A model generated the notes under the pieces. The model was not told the origin of the DNA. It saw only the letters and a list, made by a program, of their open reading frames with translations, and did no database searches. A DNA stretch of 64,000 nt. It comes from Conoideocrella luteorostrata (lineage: Eukaryota; Ascomycota; Sordariomycetes; Hypocreales; Clavicipitaceae). The stretch spans positions 1 through 64,000 of the forward strand of contig JASWJB010000159.1 of assembly GCA_032433595.1 (NCBI GenBank), in the 5' to 3' direction. The translations under genes and the position numbers were made by a program. How positions within the stretch are numbered: position 1 is the first letter of the stretch; the number at the start of each line of letters is the position of its first letter. Of this stretch, positions 1-11,205 are shown piece by piece.

Positions 1-290
1 AAAAAAAGGGAAAATGAAAAAGCTAAAGGAAACTAGGCTGCAAACTGAGGACGGCTATCTATATTTATTACCAAAAACAAGCTAAGTTCTAGTAGTGAAT
101 AAGCACTTTGTGTGTGAGATATCATATTTGTCGTTCTTATCATATATTCCACATGTTCCTTTCCCCAGTCTGATTCAATATCTTATCGTCTTGATAAGAG
201 TAGTATCATTTGCATTCATGCTGGGAAACCCGCCATTTATTAGTGTGCTAGTCGTCGAATATTAACCTAGGAGAGAACTTCAATAAACGT

Positions 291-1622
291 TCACTCCTCT
301 CTCCCAAGACTAAACGCCTCATCAATAACAAACTCCCTCCTCCCAACATCATCACCACTAGCAAACGCAACCCACAGTTTCTTCATCTCATCCCCAACCT
401 TCTCCACAATCTCCCGGACATTCTCGCCCTTCATCATCGGCGCATCCTTCCATTCAGCCCAGCTTCCCAGGATGAACGGCAACTCTATCGTATGCGTTGC
501 GCCCCAAGGACTCTGACCCGGGCTGATATTGAATCGATAAAACCGAGGCTGTTCCGACGGACCGGCTTGCTGAATTTTCTGATAGAATTCATCCGTGTGA
601 TTCTGAAACCAGGTCTTGGCGATGAACTCTGCCGGCGATTCTTTGGGGGTCGGCCGCACAGACGCTTCTACTCTATTGAAGAGTGGAACAAACGCCGTTC
701 CCTCATCTTTATTGTACCCTATGAGGATGGGGACTCTCTGGATCGCAGCATAGAGTCGTTGATGGAATGTATCTTCGTCGAGGGGCTTGTGTCCCAGGAT
801 TGGCGCAAAGGGCATGCCAGCCGTGGCAAAGGAGAAAGCCCTCATGGCAATTTTAGCTTGTATCTCGAGCAGATCCTCCACAGGTATGTCACGATGATTC
901 TCCGGCACCAGATCAGCAGCCACGGCTTCAAGAGCATCTAGCATTTCGCGTCTATCCGCGAGCCGACATCCCAGTGGCGTACTCTGTATTATAGCCCTTT
1001 GAAACAAGCCGTCTGTCCCATTGGCTCCCAGCAAGGAATATATAGAATCGCCGCCAGCTGATTCCCCGAATACACAGACCCTCTTGGGGTCGCCTCCAAA
1101 GAACTGCACGTTGCTTTGGATCTATTCGAGGGCGGCGATTTGGTCCATCAAGCCAAGATTGGCTGGAACCCGCTCCTTGATCGGCTGGTAGCCGAAGATT
1201 CCCAACCGATACGTGATATTAACCACTACAACGCCCTTTGCAGCCAGTCCAGCGCCAGAATAGCAATCTAGATCTCCAGCGCCAGTTATATAGCCTCCTC
1301 CATGAATCCAAACCATCGTGGGAAGCAAGCGTCCCGAGTGTATGGGTGTAGGCGCATACACACTCACGCAAAGACAATCTTCTGACATGGTTCTTCCTTC
1401 AGCCAAAGGGCCGGTAATTGCGTCAAGTCGACCTTTTGATTGCGGGCAAATCGGCCCTGCTTGCGTGCAGTCGAGTACATGATCCCATTGCGGGTATGGT
1501 CGAGGCGGCTCGAAGCGATTTGTCAAGGCGTATGGGATCCCTCGTGCGACAAGAATGCCATCCTTTTGTGCGGCGGAGATTTCGCCATTTTTTATTTGAA
1601 CTGATATCTTGGGCGAGACCAT
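291..1622 (-). pseudogene. Type B carboxylesterase, interrupted by one nonsense codon
   Basis: Two collinear pieces in one frame (ATG at 1620-1622, final TGA at 291-293) make a carboxylesterase/lipase of the alpha/beta-hydrolase fold, about 439 codons. Seen: oxyanion-loop WIHGGGY, nucleophile elbow GESAGG, the acid residue in NKDEGTAF, and the catalytic His in GATHTIELPF. The frame is broken only by a TAG at 1122-1124, directly before IQSNVQFFGGD, where the family normally has Trp (ALEWIQ.NI..FGGDP). A single G-to-A change of TGG to TAG explains it. The upstream piece lacks the nucleophile, so a product ending at the TAG cannot be catalytic. The protein is shorter than the usual 500 or more residues, mainly in the C-terminal half. 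No intron consensus spans the stop. Family call is firm; the alternatives to a pseudogene are a sequencing error or stop-codon readthrough. Confidence 0.85.
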
Positions 1623-2383
1623 ACTGAACTGTTACGTTATGTGACTAGGAGCGCAGCGGTTTTGAATTTACACAACTTCAGACCGTGACAGTTGCAGACG
1701 GGTATAGAAATAAAGGCTCGTCAAATGGCACCAACTTCACTGCCCGTCATTAAAAGCAGTCTCGAGGCTGTAGTTTGCAATTAGCATTGCAGTGATTCGC
1801 CACCTATGAGCGGGGTACGGAAATCCCTTCTGTCTTCGGAAAACAAAACTTCAAGTAGTATCGGATGTAACTTCGGATAGCTGCGTATCATGAGTATCGC
1901 ACGGGGCTCGGCTGCCGCATCGGAGGCGGATGACCGATGAGAGGGCGAATCATTTACACCGAGCAGGAAGATTCTACATCACTTGTCGACGAAAGGGCGC
2001 AAGTTTCATCATCACCAGGCACACATGATAATAACGATTTCCATTTCTTACAAATAAACAATTGAAACAAGTATATTTGGCCAGAATCGTGTATACACCA
2101 GTACATTCGAGTACTGCGTGCCCAATTAATTGTTATTAGATAGTAGACCCGGCACAGCATCGCTGTGTCGCGGAATCATATCATAAAACCTCAGGACAAG
2201 TACAACGACAAGATCTTATTTAGAACATAGTAAATACAACTACAGCAGCCAGCATGTTTGCAGGCATGGGACGTAGGCGCGGAGATACCAGCCACCAAGT
2301 TTACGCACTCCGCAACGTCAACTCACCCTCTTTCGCCGATCCCTCCATTATCTAGTCTAAGTGGACAAAGCACGATCTAAGAA
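1623..2383. other. Gene-free stretch between the esterase and nuo51
   Basis: Contains the upstream region of the broken esterase and the 3' flank of the complex I gene. Open frames here are short, have no family resemblance and no splice structure. I see no RNA gene or repeat. Confidence 0.6.
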
Positions 2384-4001
2384 TTATTGGCCGGGGGAAA
2401 CAAGTTTCCCTTGTGACCTCGTGCTGGCTTCCCATCCGCCAGCCAGTGCTGGGCCCCCGTTCTCCTGGGCAAACTTTTGCATTCTAGCCTCCAGTTCTGG
2501 TCGGAAGTGGCGGATAAGACCCTGGATGGGCCAGGCAAAGGCTTCGCCCAATGCTATAGAGAAATCAAGTCAGTTTCAATGCTTCTTCGACCATTTGGCA
2601 ACATAGGAACGAATAGGTCAGATACTTACCGCAAATAGTGTGTCCCTCAACCTGTTTCGTCAACTCCTGAAGCATGTCGATCTCTCGTTCCCGTCCTTGC
2701 CCGCGCTCAAATCGAGACATAATCTGCTCGGTCCATTTGCTGCCCTCACGGCAAGGGGTGCATTGTCCGCAACTCTCGTGTCGGTAGAAGTGACTAAGTC
2801 GAGAGATGGAACGGACAACGTCGGTGGTCTTGTCCATGACGATGACAGCAGCGGTGCCAAGACCAGACTGGCTATCCTTCAGGGCGTCAAAATCCATGAG
2901 CTGGTCGTCACAGACGCTCTTAGGCAGAATTGGGGTTGATGATCCGCCGGGAATGACAGCCAGCAGGTTGTCCCAACCCCCACGCACACCACCGCAGTGC
3001 TTGTCAATTAGCTCTCGTAGAGGGATGGACATCTCCTCCTCGACAGTAGCAGGGTTGTTGACATGGCCAGAGATACAGAAGAGCTTGGTCCCCTGGTTTC
3101 GCTCACGGCCGAAGCCGGCGAACCAATTTCCTCCACGCCGGCAGATAGTAGGGGCGACGGCGACAGTCTCGACGTTGGCAACAGTTGAAGGGCATCCGAA
3201 AAGACCGACGGCAGCAGGAAATGGAGGCTTGAGGCGAGGCTTGCCAGGCTTGCCTTCAAGAGATTCAATCAAAGAAGTCTCCTCACCACAGACATAGGCA
3301 CCGGCTCCACGGTGAAGGAAGACATCGAAGTCATAGCCAGATCCACAGGCATTCTTGCCGATCAATCCGTCCTTGTATGCTTCGTTGATAGCATTCTGCA
3401 GAACATGAGCTTCGTAGACGAATTCACCTCGAATGTAAATGTAAGCGGCGGTAGCGTTCATGGCTCGGCCGGCGACCAGACAGCCTTCGACAAGTTTGTG
3501 AGGGTCCTTTCGCATAATTTCTCGGTCCTTGCAAGTTCCTGGTTCACCCTCATCGGCATTGACGACAAGGTATCGGGGCTTCGTGTCCTGGTCCCAACCT
3601 TTGGGGTTCATGAAAGACTATACGTTGAGCGAGTAGATTAGGTCAGTGTTGAGTGCTATCGTCGCGACACGAATGAAGAGTAGGCGAAGTAAACGAACCC
3701 ATTTGAGGCCAGACGGGAAGCCAGCACCACCACGTCCCCGCAGACCAGAGGCCTTCACCTCGTTGATGATCCAATCATGGCCCTTCAGAATAATCTCCTT
3801 CGTCTTGTGCCAGTCACCCATCTTCTTCGCGCTCTTAAGGTCGGCAGGGAATCTGCCATAAAGATTCTGGAAAATACGATCTTGGTCCTTGAGACCTCCG
3901 TACGTCCGCTTGGGGGCGCCATCCTGTACGGTAGCCAGGCCCCTGACAGCAGTCCTCGAGAGGCTCACAGCCTTGTTCGGCGCCGCTTTCGAGGACAGCA
4001 T
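2384..4001 (-). CDS. NADH:ubiquinone oxidoreductase 51 kDa subunit (complex I, NDUFV1/NuoF type)
   Basis: Nuclear-encoded flavoprotein subunit of mitochondrial complex I. It binds NADH and FMN, carries the N3 4Fe-4S cluster, and passes electrons from NADH towards ubiquinone. Three exons on the minus strand: 3699-4001, 2630-3617, 2384-2553, with introns of 81 and 76 bp, giving 486 residues, the normal family length. Seen: an N-terminal presequence rich in Arg, Ser and Ala, the FMN/NADH glycine-rich [10 protein letters not shown] (about residues 89-98), [16 protein letters not shown], and the cluster ligands CGQCTPC plus the Cys of HTIC. The last intron splits the codon after HTIC and the final exon begins ALGEAF, as in homologs. 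The start is the ATG of MLSSKAAP at 4001; the open frame continues 15 nt upstream without a better ATG. Divergent from dynactin p27, 446 bp away. Confidence 0.96.
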
Positions 4002-4447
4002 TTCGTCGTTGTCCAATGGGCGGCGATTAGAAGGTGAAGTTGATGTCGGAGCTTAACGTATGTGTGCTGTGCGGTACTTCGCGGCGAGATTTGTCCAGTG
4101 TCAGCGTCGGAATTGCGGACAATCTGGTTGGCCAATGCTGAGTGTGGTCTGCGTTAACCGCCCCGCTAGTTACTACGGCAGAATCCACCATAAAAGGCTG
4201 TCGAAAAGAGGTATCTTTCAGCATTACTGTTAGCAGATAGGCCCCACATGCGCTCCTTCCCTCATCAAGTCGACAAGCAGTTGTGCGCTAACCGGTTTGG
4301 TTCATCACTACCTACTAAGAAGCTCTCTTTCGCTGCCATTGTGGCTACGCGGTCTTGATTCCAATCATTCTACGACAAGATATGAAATTTAAAATATCTG
4401 AGAAATTTTTTTTTTAATTTTGGTCGTTTCAATTTGCCGCATTCACC
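4002..4447. promoter_or_regulatory. Shared divergent promoter region, nuo51 / dynactin p27
   Basis: A 446-bp stretch between two divergent start codons, so it must hold both 5' leaders and promoters. It contains an A/T run at about 4386-4424 just upstream of the p27 start. No specific factor site is assigned. Confidence 0.5.
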
Positions 4448-5032
4448 ATGTCCAGCAAACGACACTCTATCCTTCCCGCCATTGATCGTAGCGGCCCAAA
4501 ACCGCCAGTCAATTTCTCATCCTCCCTCACGATATCTGACAACGCTATTTTACAAGGCACCCATTCCATTACAATGCAATCAGAGACTGTAGTCCATCCC
4601 CGAGCGCGATTCGAGTCAAACATGGGCAGTATACTGATCGGACGGCGCTGCATTATTCACGAACACGCACATATCGGAGCTCGACCTCCCGATCTAGATA
4701 CGGCCAAGCCAGGGGGTGTCGTGCTTGGTGATTACGTTGTTGTTGAAGTTGGCACAATCATCGAATCTGGTGATACGGAGGTTGGCGAAGGAACTGCCCT
4801 GCAAGTTGGGTGCAGGATTGGCAGCGGAGCCAAGATTGGCAGACACTGCACCATCACCCACAAGTCGGTTATTGCGCCGGGAGAGCAGTTACCGGATCAT
4901 ACAGTTGTTTACTCGGACGGCATGCGACGGCTGGACAGCCGAGGTGTTACAGACTTGAGAAAATTGGGATTGGTCAAGCAGGTTGCGGTAGTAAAGATGA
5001 TGATACCAAGTAACCCGGAGAAGTTTAAGTGA
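4448..5032 (+). CDS. Dynactin subunit 6 (p27), left-handed beta-helix protein
   Basis: Intronless, 194 residues. The p27 subunit sits in the pointed-end complex of dynactin, the cofactor for dynein-driven transport of nuclei and organelles along microtubules. Seen: imperfect hexapeptide repeats typical of left-handed beta helices across the middle of the protein (for example VVHPRARF, GRRCIIHEHAHIG, VGEGTALQVGCRIGSGAKIG), and the C-terminal block TVVYSDGMRRLDSR, equivalent to the conserved VIYG..CLRR of animal p27. The alternative, a bacterial-type acyltransferase with the same repeats, is less likely because the length and the C-terminal block match p27. The ATG follows an ACC context. Confidence 0.87.
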   Translation: MSSKRHSILPAIDRSGPKPPVNFSSSLTISDNAILQGTHSITMQSETVVHPRARFESNMGSILIGRRCIIHEHAHIGARPPDLDTAKPGGVVLGDYVVVEVGTIIESGDTEVGEGTALQVGCRIGSGAKIGRHCTITHKSVIAPGEQLPDHTVVYSDGMRRLDSRGVTDLRKLGLVKQVAVVKMMIPSNPEKFK

Positions 5033-5100
5033 TTCAAAGGCAAGCATCATATACTAATTCAATATGCGGTAATCGAAGAGTTGCATGATTATATGGAGGA

Positions 5101-6798
5101 TCAGTGGCTCATAGCATCCTCAAACAGTCTACGAAGCTGTTCCTTCTCAGTCTGCAACTCCTTGTCCAATCCTGGCGCCAACATAAGTACACGAGCTTGA
5201 GGGATCGTGCCTTCAACCAAAGCATCAATATGCTCAGCTCCAAATCCAAGATCCTTTAGCCCGGCAGGCTGGTCACCGAGGTCCGCAAGAAATTTGGACA
5301 ATGCCTCAGCAAGAACTTCACCAGCACTCTCCTCCTTGACATTGGAAATGTCAACGCCAAATGCTTCTGCTGCTTCAAGATGGCGTCGTGGGTTAGATGC
5401 AGCAGTAAATCGAAACACGGCAGGAGCGGACACGGCGACGGAGACACCATGAGGGATCAATGGGGCGGGAACGTCGTAGCCAGCATGTGAGTATCCAGGG
5501 TTCTGTCCAGAAATGGGGTAAGACATGCCTAAATAGAAAATCAACCTCAGTAAGAACGCTCATGATATGGAATGCAAGGATGGTTTTTCGTACCATGGCA
5601 CAAGTGAACGCCTGCGTTTCCGAAACCAACACCGGCAAGCGTGGCCGCAAGAAGCATCTCACTCTGAGCCTCAAAATCATCGGGATCCTTCACCGCACGG
5701 GGGAGATACTCCACTGTACGACGTAGGGCATGGAACGAGAACACGTCAGAGATGGGATTGGCGCCTTGGTAGGCTGGTCGCATGAGCGGGTTTGGTGGGC
5801 GCGGAGTGCGCTCATAGTATGGAATGGCCGTCCAAGACTCCAGAGAATGACACAGCACATCAAGACCGGAGCTAGCCTTGACAGCAGCAGGCATAGTCCG
5901 TGTGTTAATGGGATCACATATTCCGAGCGTGGGCTTAAGATTTCGATGGGCCACGCCAGTCTTGGCTCGCTTCGAGACGAGGTCAAATATAGCAGTGCCA
6001 GTAGTCTCACTTCCGGTTCCTGCAGTTGTAGGGACAGCAATAAGAGGATTGAGCGGCTTATCAATAGGCCTTCCCTTGCCCAGAGGGGCATTGACAAAGT
6101 CCAAGAAGTCAGCATCAGGGTAATTAAGGTAGAGGTTCATAAGTTTGGCCGTGTCCATTACAGACCCTCCCCCTACGGCCAGGAATGCGTCCGGCCGGTA
6201 TGGGCGAACCCAGTCGATAGCCTCCTTGATTCTAAGGGACCAAATTAGCCATCATTGTTCATTGATAAATACCAGATAGGGGCTTTCTCACGAGCTGTCT
6301 TTTGGTTCTATTCTCACTTTTGAGAACACCTCAAAGCTGATCCCCTCTCTGGTGAGGCCCTCCCTCACCTGTCTCATAGCATCCAGCTTATCGACAGTGG
6401 GATCTGTGATAACGGCAACTCTTTTGGCACCCAGGTTCTTGAAATCCATGCCAACCTCCTGTGTGACACCGGGGCCAAAACGAATAGAAGAAGCTGCCAT
6501 TTCAAAAGCATATTCCTTGAGCTCCTGGTTCATCGATGTTGGGGTGGCATATCTTCGGCGACCTGCCTCCCTAACCCGAGGGACGATGGAAGGGGGTGGT
6601 TTGTGATAACCTGGATTTGAGTGGCACGGACATGAAGGCGGATGTGTATATTGTATGGTGCGAAGCAAGCTAGTAGCCCGCTTTGCTGCCTATATAGCGG
6701 TATTCTTGGTGAGTAAATTGCCCGTGGCAAGCATAGTCTACTGGCGGCAAGGACGAACTGCTTCTTACATTGGGTATAACTCGGACAGGCGCCACCAT
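5101..6798 (-). CDS. Hydroxyacid-oxoacid transhydrogenase, mitochondrial (ADHFE1 type)
   Basis: Iron-containing alcohol dehydrogenase family. ADHFE1 enzymes oxidise 4-hydroxybutyrate while reducing 2-oxoglutarate to 2-hydroxyglutarate, without free NAD(H). Exons on the minus strand: 6769-6798, 6292-6689, 5594-6231, 5101-5528; introns 79, 60 and 65 bp; 497 residues (human enzyme 467). Seen: LLRTIQYTH..SCPCHS near the N-terminus, parallel to the animal presequence; GGGSVMDTAK (nucleotide-binding GGGS); IAVPTTAGTGSETTG; metal-ligand regions GLDVLCHSLESW and FGNAGVHLCHGMSYPISG. The 30-nt first exon is my inference: it supplies an ATG in GATCATGG context, a clean GTAAGA donor, a TATAG acceptor and the correct phase, and it avoids a frame that otherwise has only a TTG start. 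The three downstream exons are secure. Confidence 0.9.
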
Positions 6799-7514
6799 GA
6801 TCAATTTCACTCTGCGAAGCTAGGGAGCTGGCCCTGGAACGTTATGAATTGGGGTAATGAAGAATGTGGCCGGGACGCAACAACACGTGGAAATGTATGG
6901 AGCAGAGGTGATGAAGATGAAGGTGGTGCCAGTGATGATTGTGCCTCGGGTAACCATGAGAAAGAGCGGGCTTAAGGACCCAAGTAGATTGCGGGGGAGG
7001 AGAGACCCCAGTATCGGCCGGAGCGGCAGCCGGTGTTGGATGGGATCCGTTCTACCCGACCCGACCAGAACTAACGAAAACCGCCATCTATAATTACAAT
7101 TTACAGTTTCATGTCACGCAGGAATAAAGAATGAGTAGCAGATGGTTAATCAGCCCGGCCATCAATTGAGAGGCCTGCAAATCGTCCGTTGGCTCTTTTT
7201 ATGCAAAAAGCGGGGGAAACATGCGAAGAGCCTCTGCTCTTTACTATTTCTGGAAGAACAGAACCAAACCAAACTAACCCAATCCGAGGCAGACAACCTG
7301 GAGATCATCGTCGGCGAGATGAGTCAAGCGGGCAATGTGTGGTTTGATGGCGGACAGCGGGAACATATTTTATCATCATCTAAGAAGCCACCGCAGTATT
7401 ATTTACAGATTTCTTCTTTACGCACTCGTAGCAACATTGCAGTAACATTGGAGAAAACACTCCGAACACTCTCTCCACCCGTATACATAACATTGATCCT
7501 TAGTCAAAGCAATC
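6799..7514. promoter_or_regulatory. Divergent intergenic region, transhydrogenase / aminopeptidase
   Basis: 716 bp between divergent starts. Open frames here lack any family resemblance. I assign nothing beyond the two promoters and leaders it must contain. Confidence 0.5.
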
Positions 7515-8693
7515 ATGGCAGCTCCGTCTAGGCGAGCTCGCATCAGAGAGGTTCTGCCTCAGTTGTCACTGGGGAAATGGCCGCCCGGTCCTCTCAATTC
7601 CATTACAGATGTCCCTGGTGTACTTGTTCATACGGAGTCCATCCACGCGGATCAGAATGTGAACACTGGCATCACGACTATCTTACCAAGAAAGGATTGG
7701 GATAGGCACGCCAGCTTTGCTGGCATATTTCGATTCAATGGCTGCGGCGAGATGACTGGTGCTCATTGGATCGACGAGACGGGGCTTTTGACATCTCCAA
7801 TCATTTTGACCAACACCACGGCCGTGGGAGATGCATATCGCGGGATAATGGAGTACGCCTTTCGCAATTTCACGGACGACGCTGGGGAGATGGGCCTGGT
7901 CATCTTTCCGGTGGTTGCAGAAACGTTTGATGGCTATCTGAGTGATCAGAGCAAGTTCTCTGTGACTCCGGAACACATCATCCGGGGTATTGATAATGCT
8001 TCTGCCGATCAAGTCCCAGAGGGCAACACTGGCGGAGGCACAGGCATGATGTGTCATCGATACAAGGGTGGCACGGGTTCCAGCAGCAGATCTATCAACG
8101 GATACGATATCAACGGTAATTCTGTGACGTACACGCTGGGAGTGTTGGTGCAGGCAAACTACGGCACTCAGGAGAATCTGCATATAGGCGGCATACCAGT
8201 TGGCCGCATTCTCAAGGAACAAGGCGTCACTACAGAAACTGGAGCTCCAGCCCATGGCTCTAAGGAACCTCGTAAGGATGGCAGCATCATCATTGTGATT
8301 GCGACGGACGCACCACTGGTGCCAATTCAGCTTCAGCGTCTGGCCACGCGAGCCACTGTTGGTCTCGGCAAAGTTGGAGGATATGGTAATAACAGCTCGG
8401 GTGATATTTTCCTAGCATTTTCTACAGCAAACAAGATCTCCTTTCAGGAGTTCTCGATGGGCGGTAATGACGGACCCCCCGTGGACCCATATAAGCCGCT
8501 GCCGAGAGCTGTTCAGATGAGCGATAATGATTCAATCAATTGCTTGTTTGAAGCGGTCGCAGATGCTACCGAGGAAGCCATTTATAATTGCATCTGTATG
8601 GCAAAATCCATGACTGGATTGAAGGGCCGAAGAGCTGAGGCGGTAGACTTGGAGAAGGTGAAGGCAATTGTGGTAGGCCGTCGCGGCAGCTGA
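7515..8693 (+). CDS. P1/DmpA-family aminopeptidase (L-aminopeptidase D-esterase, peptidase S58)
   Basis: Intronless, 392 residues. Members are N-terminal-nucleophile hydrolases that self-cleave at a Gly-Ser bond; the freed Ser becomes the nucleophile for release of N-terminal residues, D-amino-acid esters or beta-peptides. Seen: [13 protein letters not shown] at the N-terminus, FNGCGEMTG (about 74-82), [10 protein letters not shown] (about 169-178), the Asn of LVQANYG (about 215), and the cleavage site [15 protein letters not shown], with Gly256-Ser257 as the predicted scissile bond and nucleophile. All hallmarks are present, so it should be active. No signal peptide is visible, so a cytosolic enzyme is expected. 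The ATG is the first in the frame with an ATC context. Confidence 0.93.
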   Translation: MAAPSRRARIREVLPQLSLGKWPPGPLNSITDVPGVLVHTESIHADQNVNTGITTILPRKDWDRHASFAGIFRFNGCGEMTGAHWIDETGLLTSPIILTNTTAVGDAYRGIMEYAFRNFTDDAGEMGLVIFPVVAETFDGYLSDQSKFSVTPEHIIRGIDNASADQVPEGNTGGGTGMMCHRYKGGTGSSSRSINGYDINGNSVTYTLGVLVQANYGTQENLHIGGIPVGRILKEQGVTTETGAPAHGSKEPRKDGSIIIVIATDAPLVPIQLQRLATRATVGLGKVGGYGNNSSGDIFLAFSTANKISFQEFSMGGNDGPPVDPYKPLPRAVQMSDNDSINCLFEAVADATEEAIYNCICMAKSMTGLKGRRAEAVDLEKVKAIVVGRRGS

Positions 8694-10034
8694 AGGACCA
8701 GCCCCATGAATGAACGGTTCGGTCTGTGCATCTCGAGGGCCATGTCGGATATGTGATTCTTATGTATGGAGGGGACTAGGATTGTGTTTACATGGTTAGA
8801 TAAGATTAATCTCATTGATACGGTGATTGGTTCATGGCGTGTCTTGCATATGCGAAGACGTCCAAATATACGGCATCGTGTGGCAATTTCGTCTAGAAGT
8901 TCTGCGGTGCGTTCTTATTGGGTCCGAGTAACTGCTTGATTAAGGTATATTTGGATTTGGATGCGAATTTTTGACGTTGAGTCTCTTACCGCTGAAGGGG
9001 CATGTTGATGAACGAAGATCAACCTACCAACGAGAATCTCATTTCATTAGCCTGGAGAGGATTAGATATTGGTTCCACAGTGTCTTAACATTACAAATAT
9101 TCGCATTTAAAAGCCTCTCCTTGGAATGACCATCAAGAAATTCTATAGGATAGAGAAAGAGCGCGAATTTGCTGGCTCACAGCGGTACGCTGACGGCAAT
9201 CATGCAGTCAACCTATACGACTGGGCATGTTCTGATGTCATGCAATAATGACGCGAACTATCCCCTGACGGAAACTAGAGCAGTGTTCTTTCAACTAATA
9301 TGGCTATTACTATTGAATGTTAGTCTATTTGGGAATCACTCTTGTCTTAAGCTACGTCTACGCCGCGACGCACTGTCAGCAACCGCTTTGGGTAGCTGTG
9401 GATTTATTAGGCGCCATTGAATGAAAAGGGGCCAGCAGGATGCCATTATACGGATTACTTCTGTTACGACTTCTGACGAGCTTACTGAAAAAAAAATGCT
9501 CAGTAGCCAAATACCGGAATACAAGAAATATACCCAACCACACGTCAAGGGCACGATCATGTAACCACTTTGAGTGTAAACGCGTTATGCAGAGGTAAGG
9601 TGAACATGTTTTAATAGCTGTCCTATATGCCTCCACCTATCACTGAGTCTTCCTGCAAGCTCCTGTATCAGTATTTTCTGTGTCATCCCGGGTCAAGACA
9701 TCTCAGTTCATCGAGTATCAAATCGATGTTTGCAACTTTGCAAAGATCCACCTACCATCATTCCGCTAACTGCAGTCGTTAGTCCATTCCTTACTTTCCG
9801 AGATACGTCTGCAAATCAATTTAACAACCTTCAGAAGACAAGAGCTGGTCTTCGAGTAGATTGAGCTCCGCCAACAAGTTTAGTCTTCCTGTATTCGTCT
9901 CCAATTTCATCCATGAATCGATTGCTTCACATGTTGACGCGCTAACGAGGCAACTGCTCCGATGGTACCCGTCTCTCTCTCCATCTCCTGCCTCGTCTTC
10001 TTCTCGAGGTTGAGCCTTCGATTTCTTCTATGCG
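8694..10034. other. Gene-free stretch, start of the accessory island
   Basis: About 1.3 kb downstream of the aminopeptidase. Several short overlapping frames on both strands (9169-9636), none with recognisable motifs or matching splice sites. The left part is AT-rich 3' flank. Confidence 0.5.
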
Positions 10035-10600
10035 TTGCCGCTCCTTGCTGTCTTGACGGCGGCACTAGCGGTAGTGAAGACGAGCGACGCTTTGACGGTA
10101 TCAATAATACACAGCGGATCGAAGTTTATGCCTAGACTTCGCAGAACTGAAGTCTCTGTCTTACTTCCGTGGAGGACTAGCACGAAGGGCTGGCCATCCA
10201 AGTGGCTTCTCAAATTGGCTTCGAATTCCAGCAGCGGCACTATCTCAGGTTTGTTGGAGAAGAAGAGATTTTATTTTTTCACAATAATATTTGGGATCTT
10301 CAATGATCCAGTGGTGGGACTCAATGACCAGTCCGACTTGCACGGGCTTTGTGGAGTTTGGGCGACGACAGAGCATGTTCTGCAAAGTCTCGTATCCAAA
10401 CCCGATACGCCAACGTGGAAACGTTGCATGACCCCATCGTCTTTCATGGGCTTGTCGATGTCGATACCCATGAATCTTATGCGCTTGAAGCAAGACTTTG
10501 TCTTGCGTGGTGATCTTGTGGATGGCACGCTCAACCACGGCGCATATATAGAAGTCAAGGTCGTTCTTCTCCGCAGCCGAGTATCCAGCGGAGAATAATT
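10035..10600 (-). pseudogene. Gfd2/YDR514C-like RNase H-fold (DEDD exonuclease-like) protein, frameshifted
   Basis: Minus-strand reading in alternating frames gives a linear series of blocks of the fungal Gfd2/YDR514C-like family, a predicted DEDD-type RNase H-like nuclease fold. In order: KITTQDKVLLQAHKI (about 10520-10465), then a second frame with FMGIDIDKPM and FHVGVSGLDTR, then the first frame again with LQNMLCRRP and VGLVIESHHWI, then the second frame with LEFEANLRSHLDG, FVLVLHGSKTE and IIDTVKA near 10070. At least three frame changes are needed, one at an A-rich run near 10268-10276, plus an in-frame stop there. The C-terminal RNase H portion is not recognisable beyond about 10030. Splicing does not explain the shifts because no GT-AG pairs fit. 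The family call rests on motif order remembered from homologs and is moderately sure. Confidence 0.62.
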
Positions 10601-11205
10601 GTTTCGTCTCGCAAAAGCCCCTAGTGTGGTGGACGAGATGTCGTTGCGTCTGTCGACTCCATTGATTATGCTATACTCCCCCTTAATACCGCGTTTTAAT
10701 GAACTAACATAAAAGGGAGGAGCGTAGCTTCCAGCTTTGCATCCTTAATGAGCTCTAGTTTTTTCTGCCTCTCTCTAGGTTGTCTAATTTATTAACTTAT
10801 TTAACTATTAGTTAATAAAATTCCTGATACATCGTGATGTATCGCATCGCGAAGGCGTGGTGTTGAGAAATCCTAAGATGCGGGGAAAAAATTAAAAAAG
10901 GGTTCACATAAAGATAATAGTAAAATTACCACCAGCAGCAGCATTAGTATTAGGCAACAAGACTTTCGCCAGCAGCATCGCCAGCAGCAGCGTAGTCTAT
11001 GGATATGAAGCTTTCCCTGCGCCTAGGGGTCGATAAATTCGGCAGCATTAGGGTCTCGTATGTTTGACTGGCACTACGAATATCAGAGTTTGGTGCCTGT
11101 AAGCCTGAGGCCCAATGGAGACATAAATTTACAAGTAGCCTTGAATTATCCAGGTGTTAGAAGCAAATTTTGGACGCACCTTCCTCAGTGTACCCCTCCA
11201 CTACA
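10601..11205. other. AT-rich gap with CAG-rich patch
   Basis: No coding signal that I can support. It holds an AT-rich stretch at about 10740-10910 and a short run of CAGCAG-type repeats around 10930-11000. The right end merges into the promoter of the broken coiled-coil gene. Confidence 0.4.

Noticed and set aside
1..290. Partial gene at the left edge
   Set aside because: AT-rich with frequent stops in all frames; only 3' flank of the esterase is expected here.
492..941. Plus-strand open frame inside the esterase
   Set aside because: Lies antisense to clear esterase coding sequence with catalytic motifs; no family resemblance of its own.
2806..3297. Plus-strand open frame opposite the complex I 51 kDa exon
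   Set aside because: Shadow of a highly conserved exon; composition follows the antisense of that gene.
10035..10598. 187-codon plus-strand frame
   Set aside because: Antisense to the Gfd2-like blocks, which carry the recognisable sequence; no motifs in the plus-strand translation.
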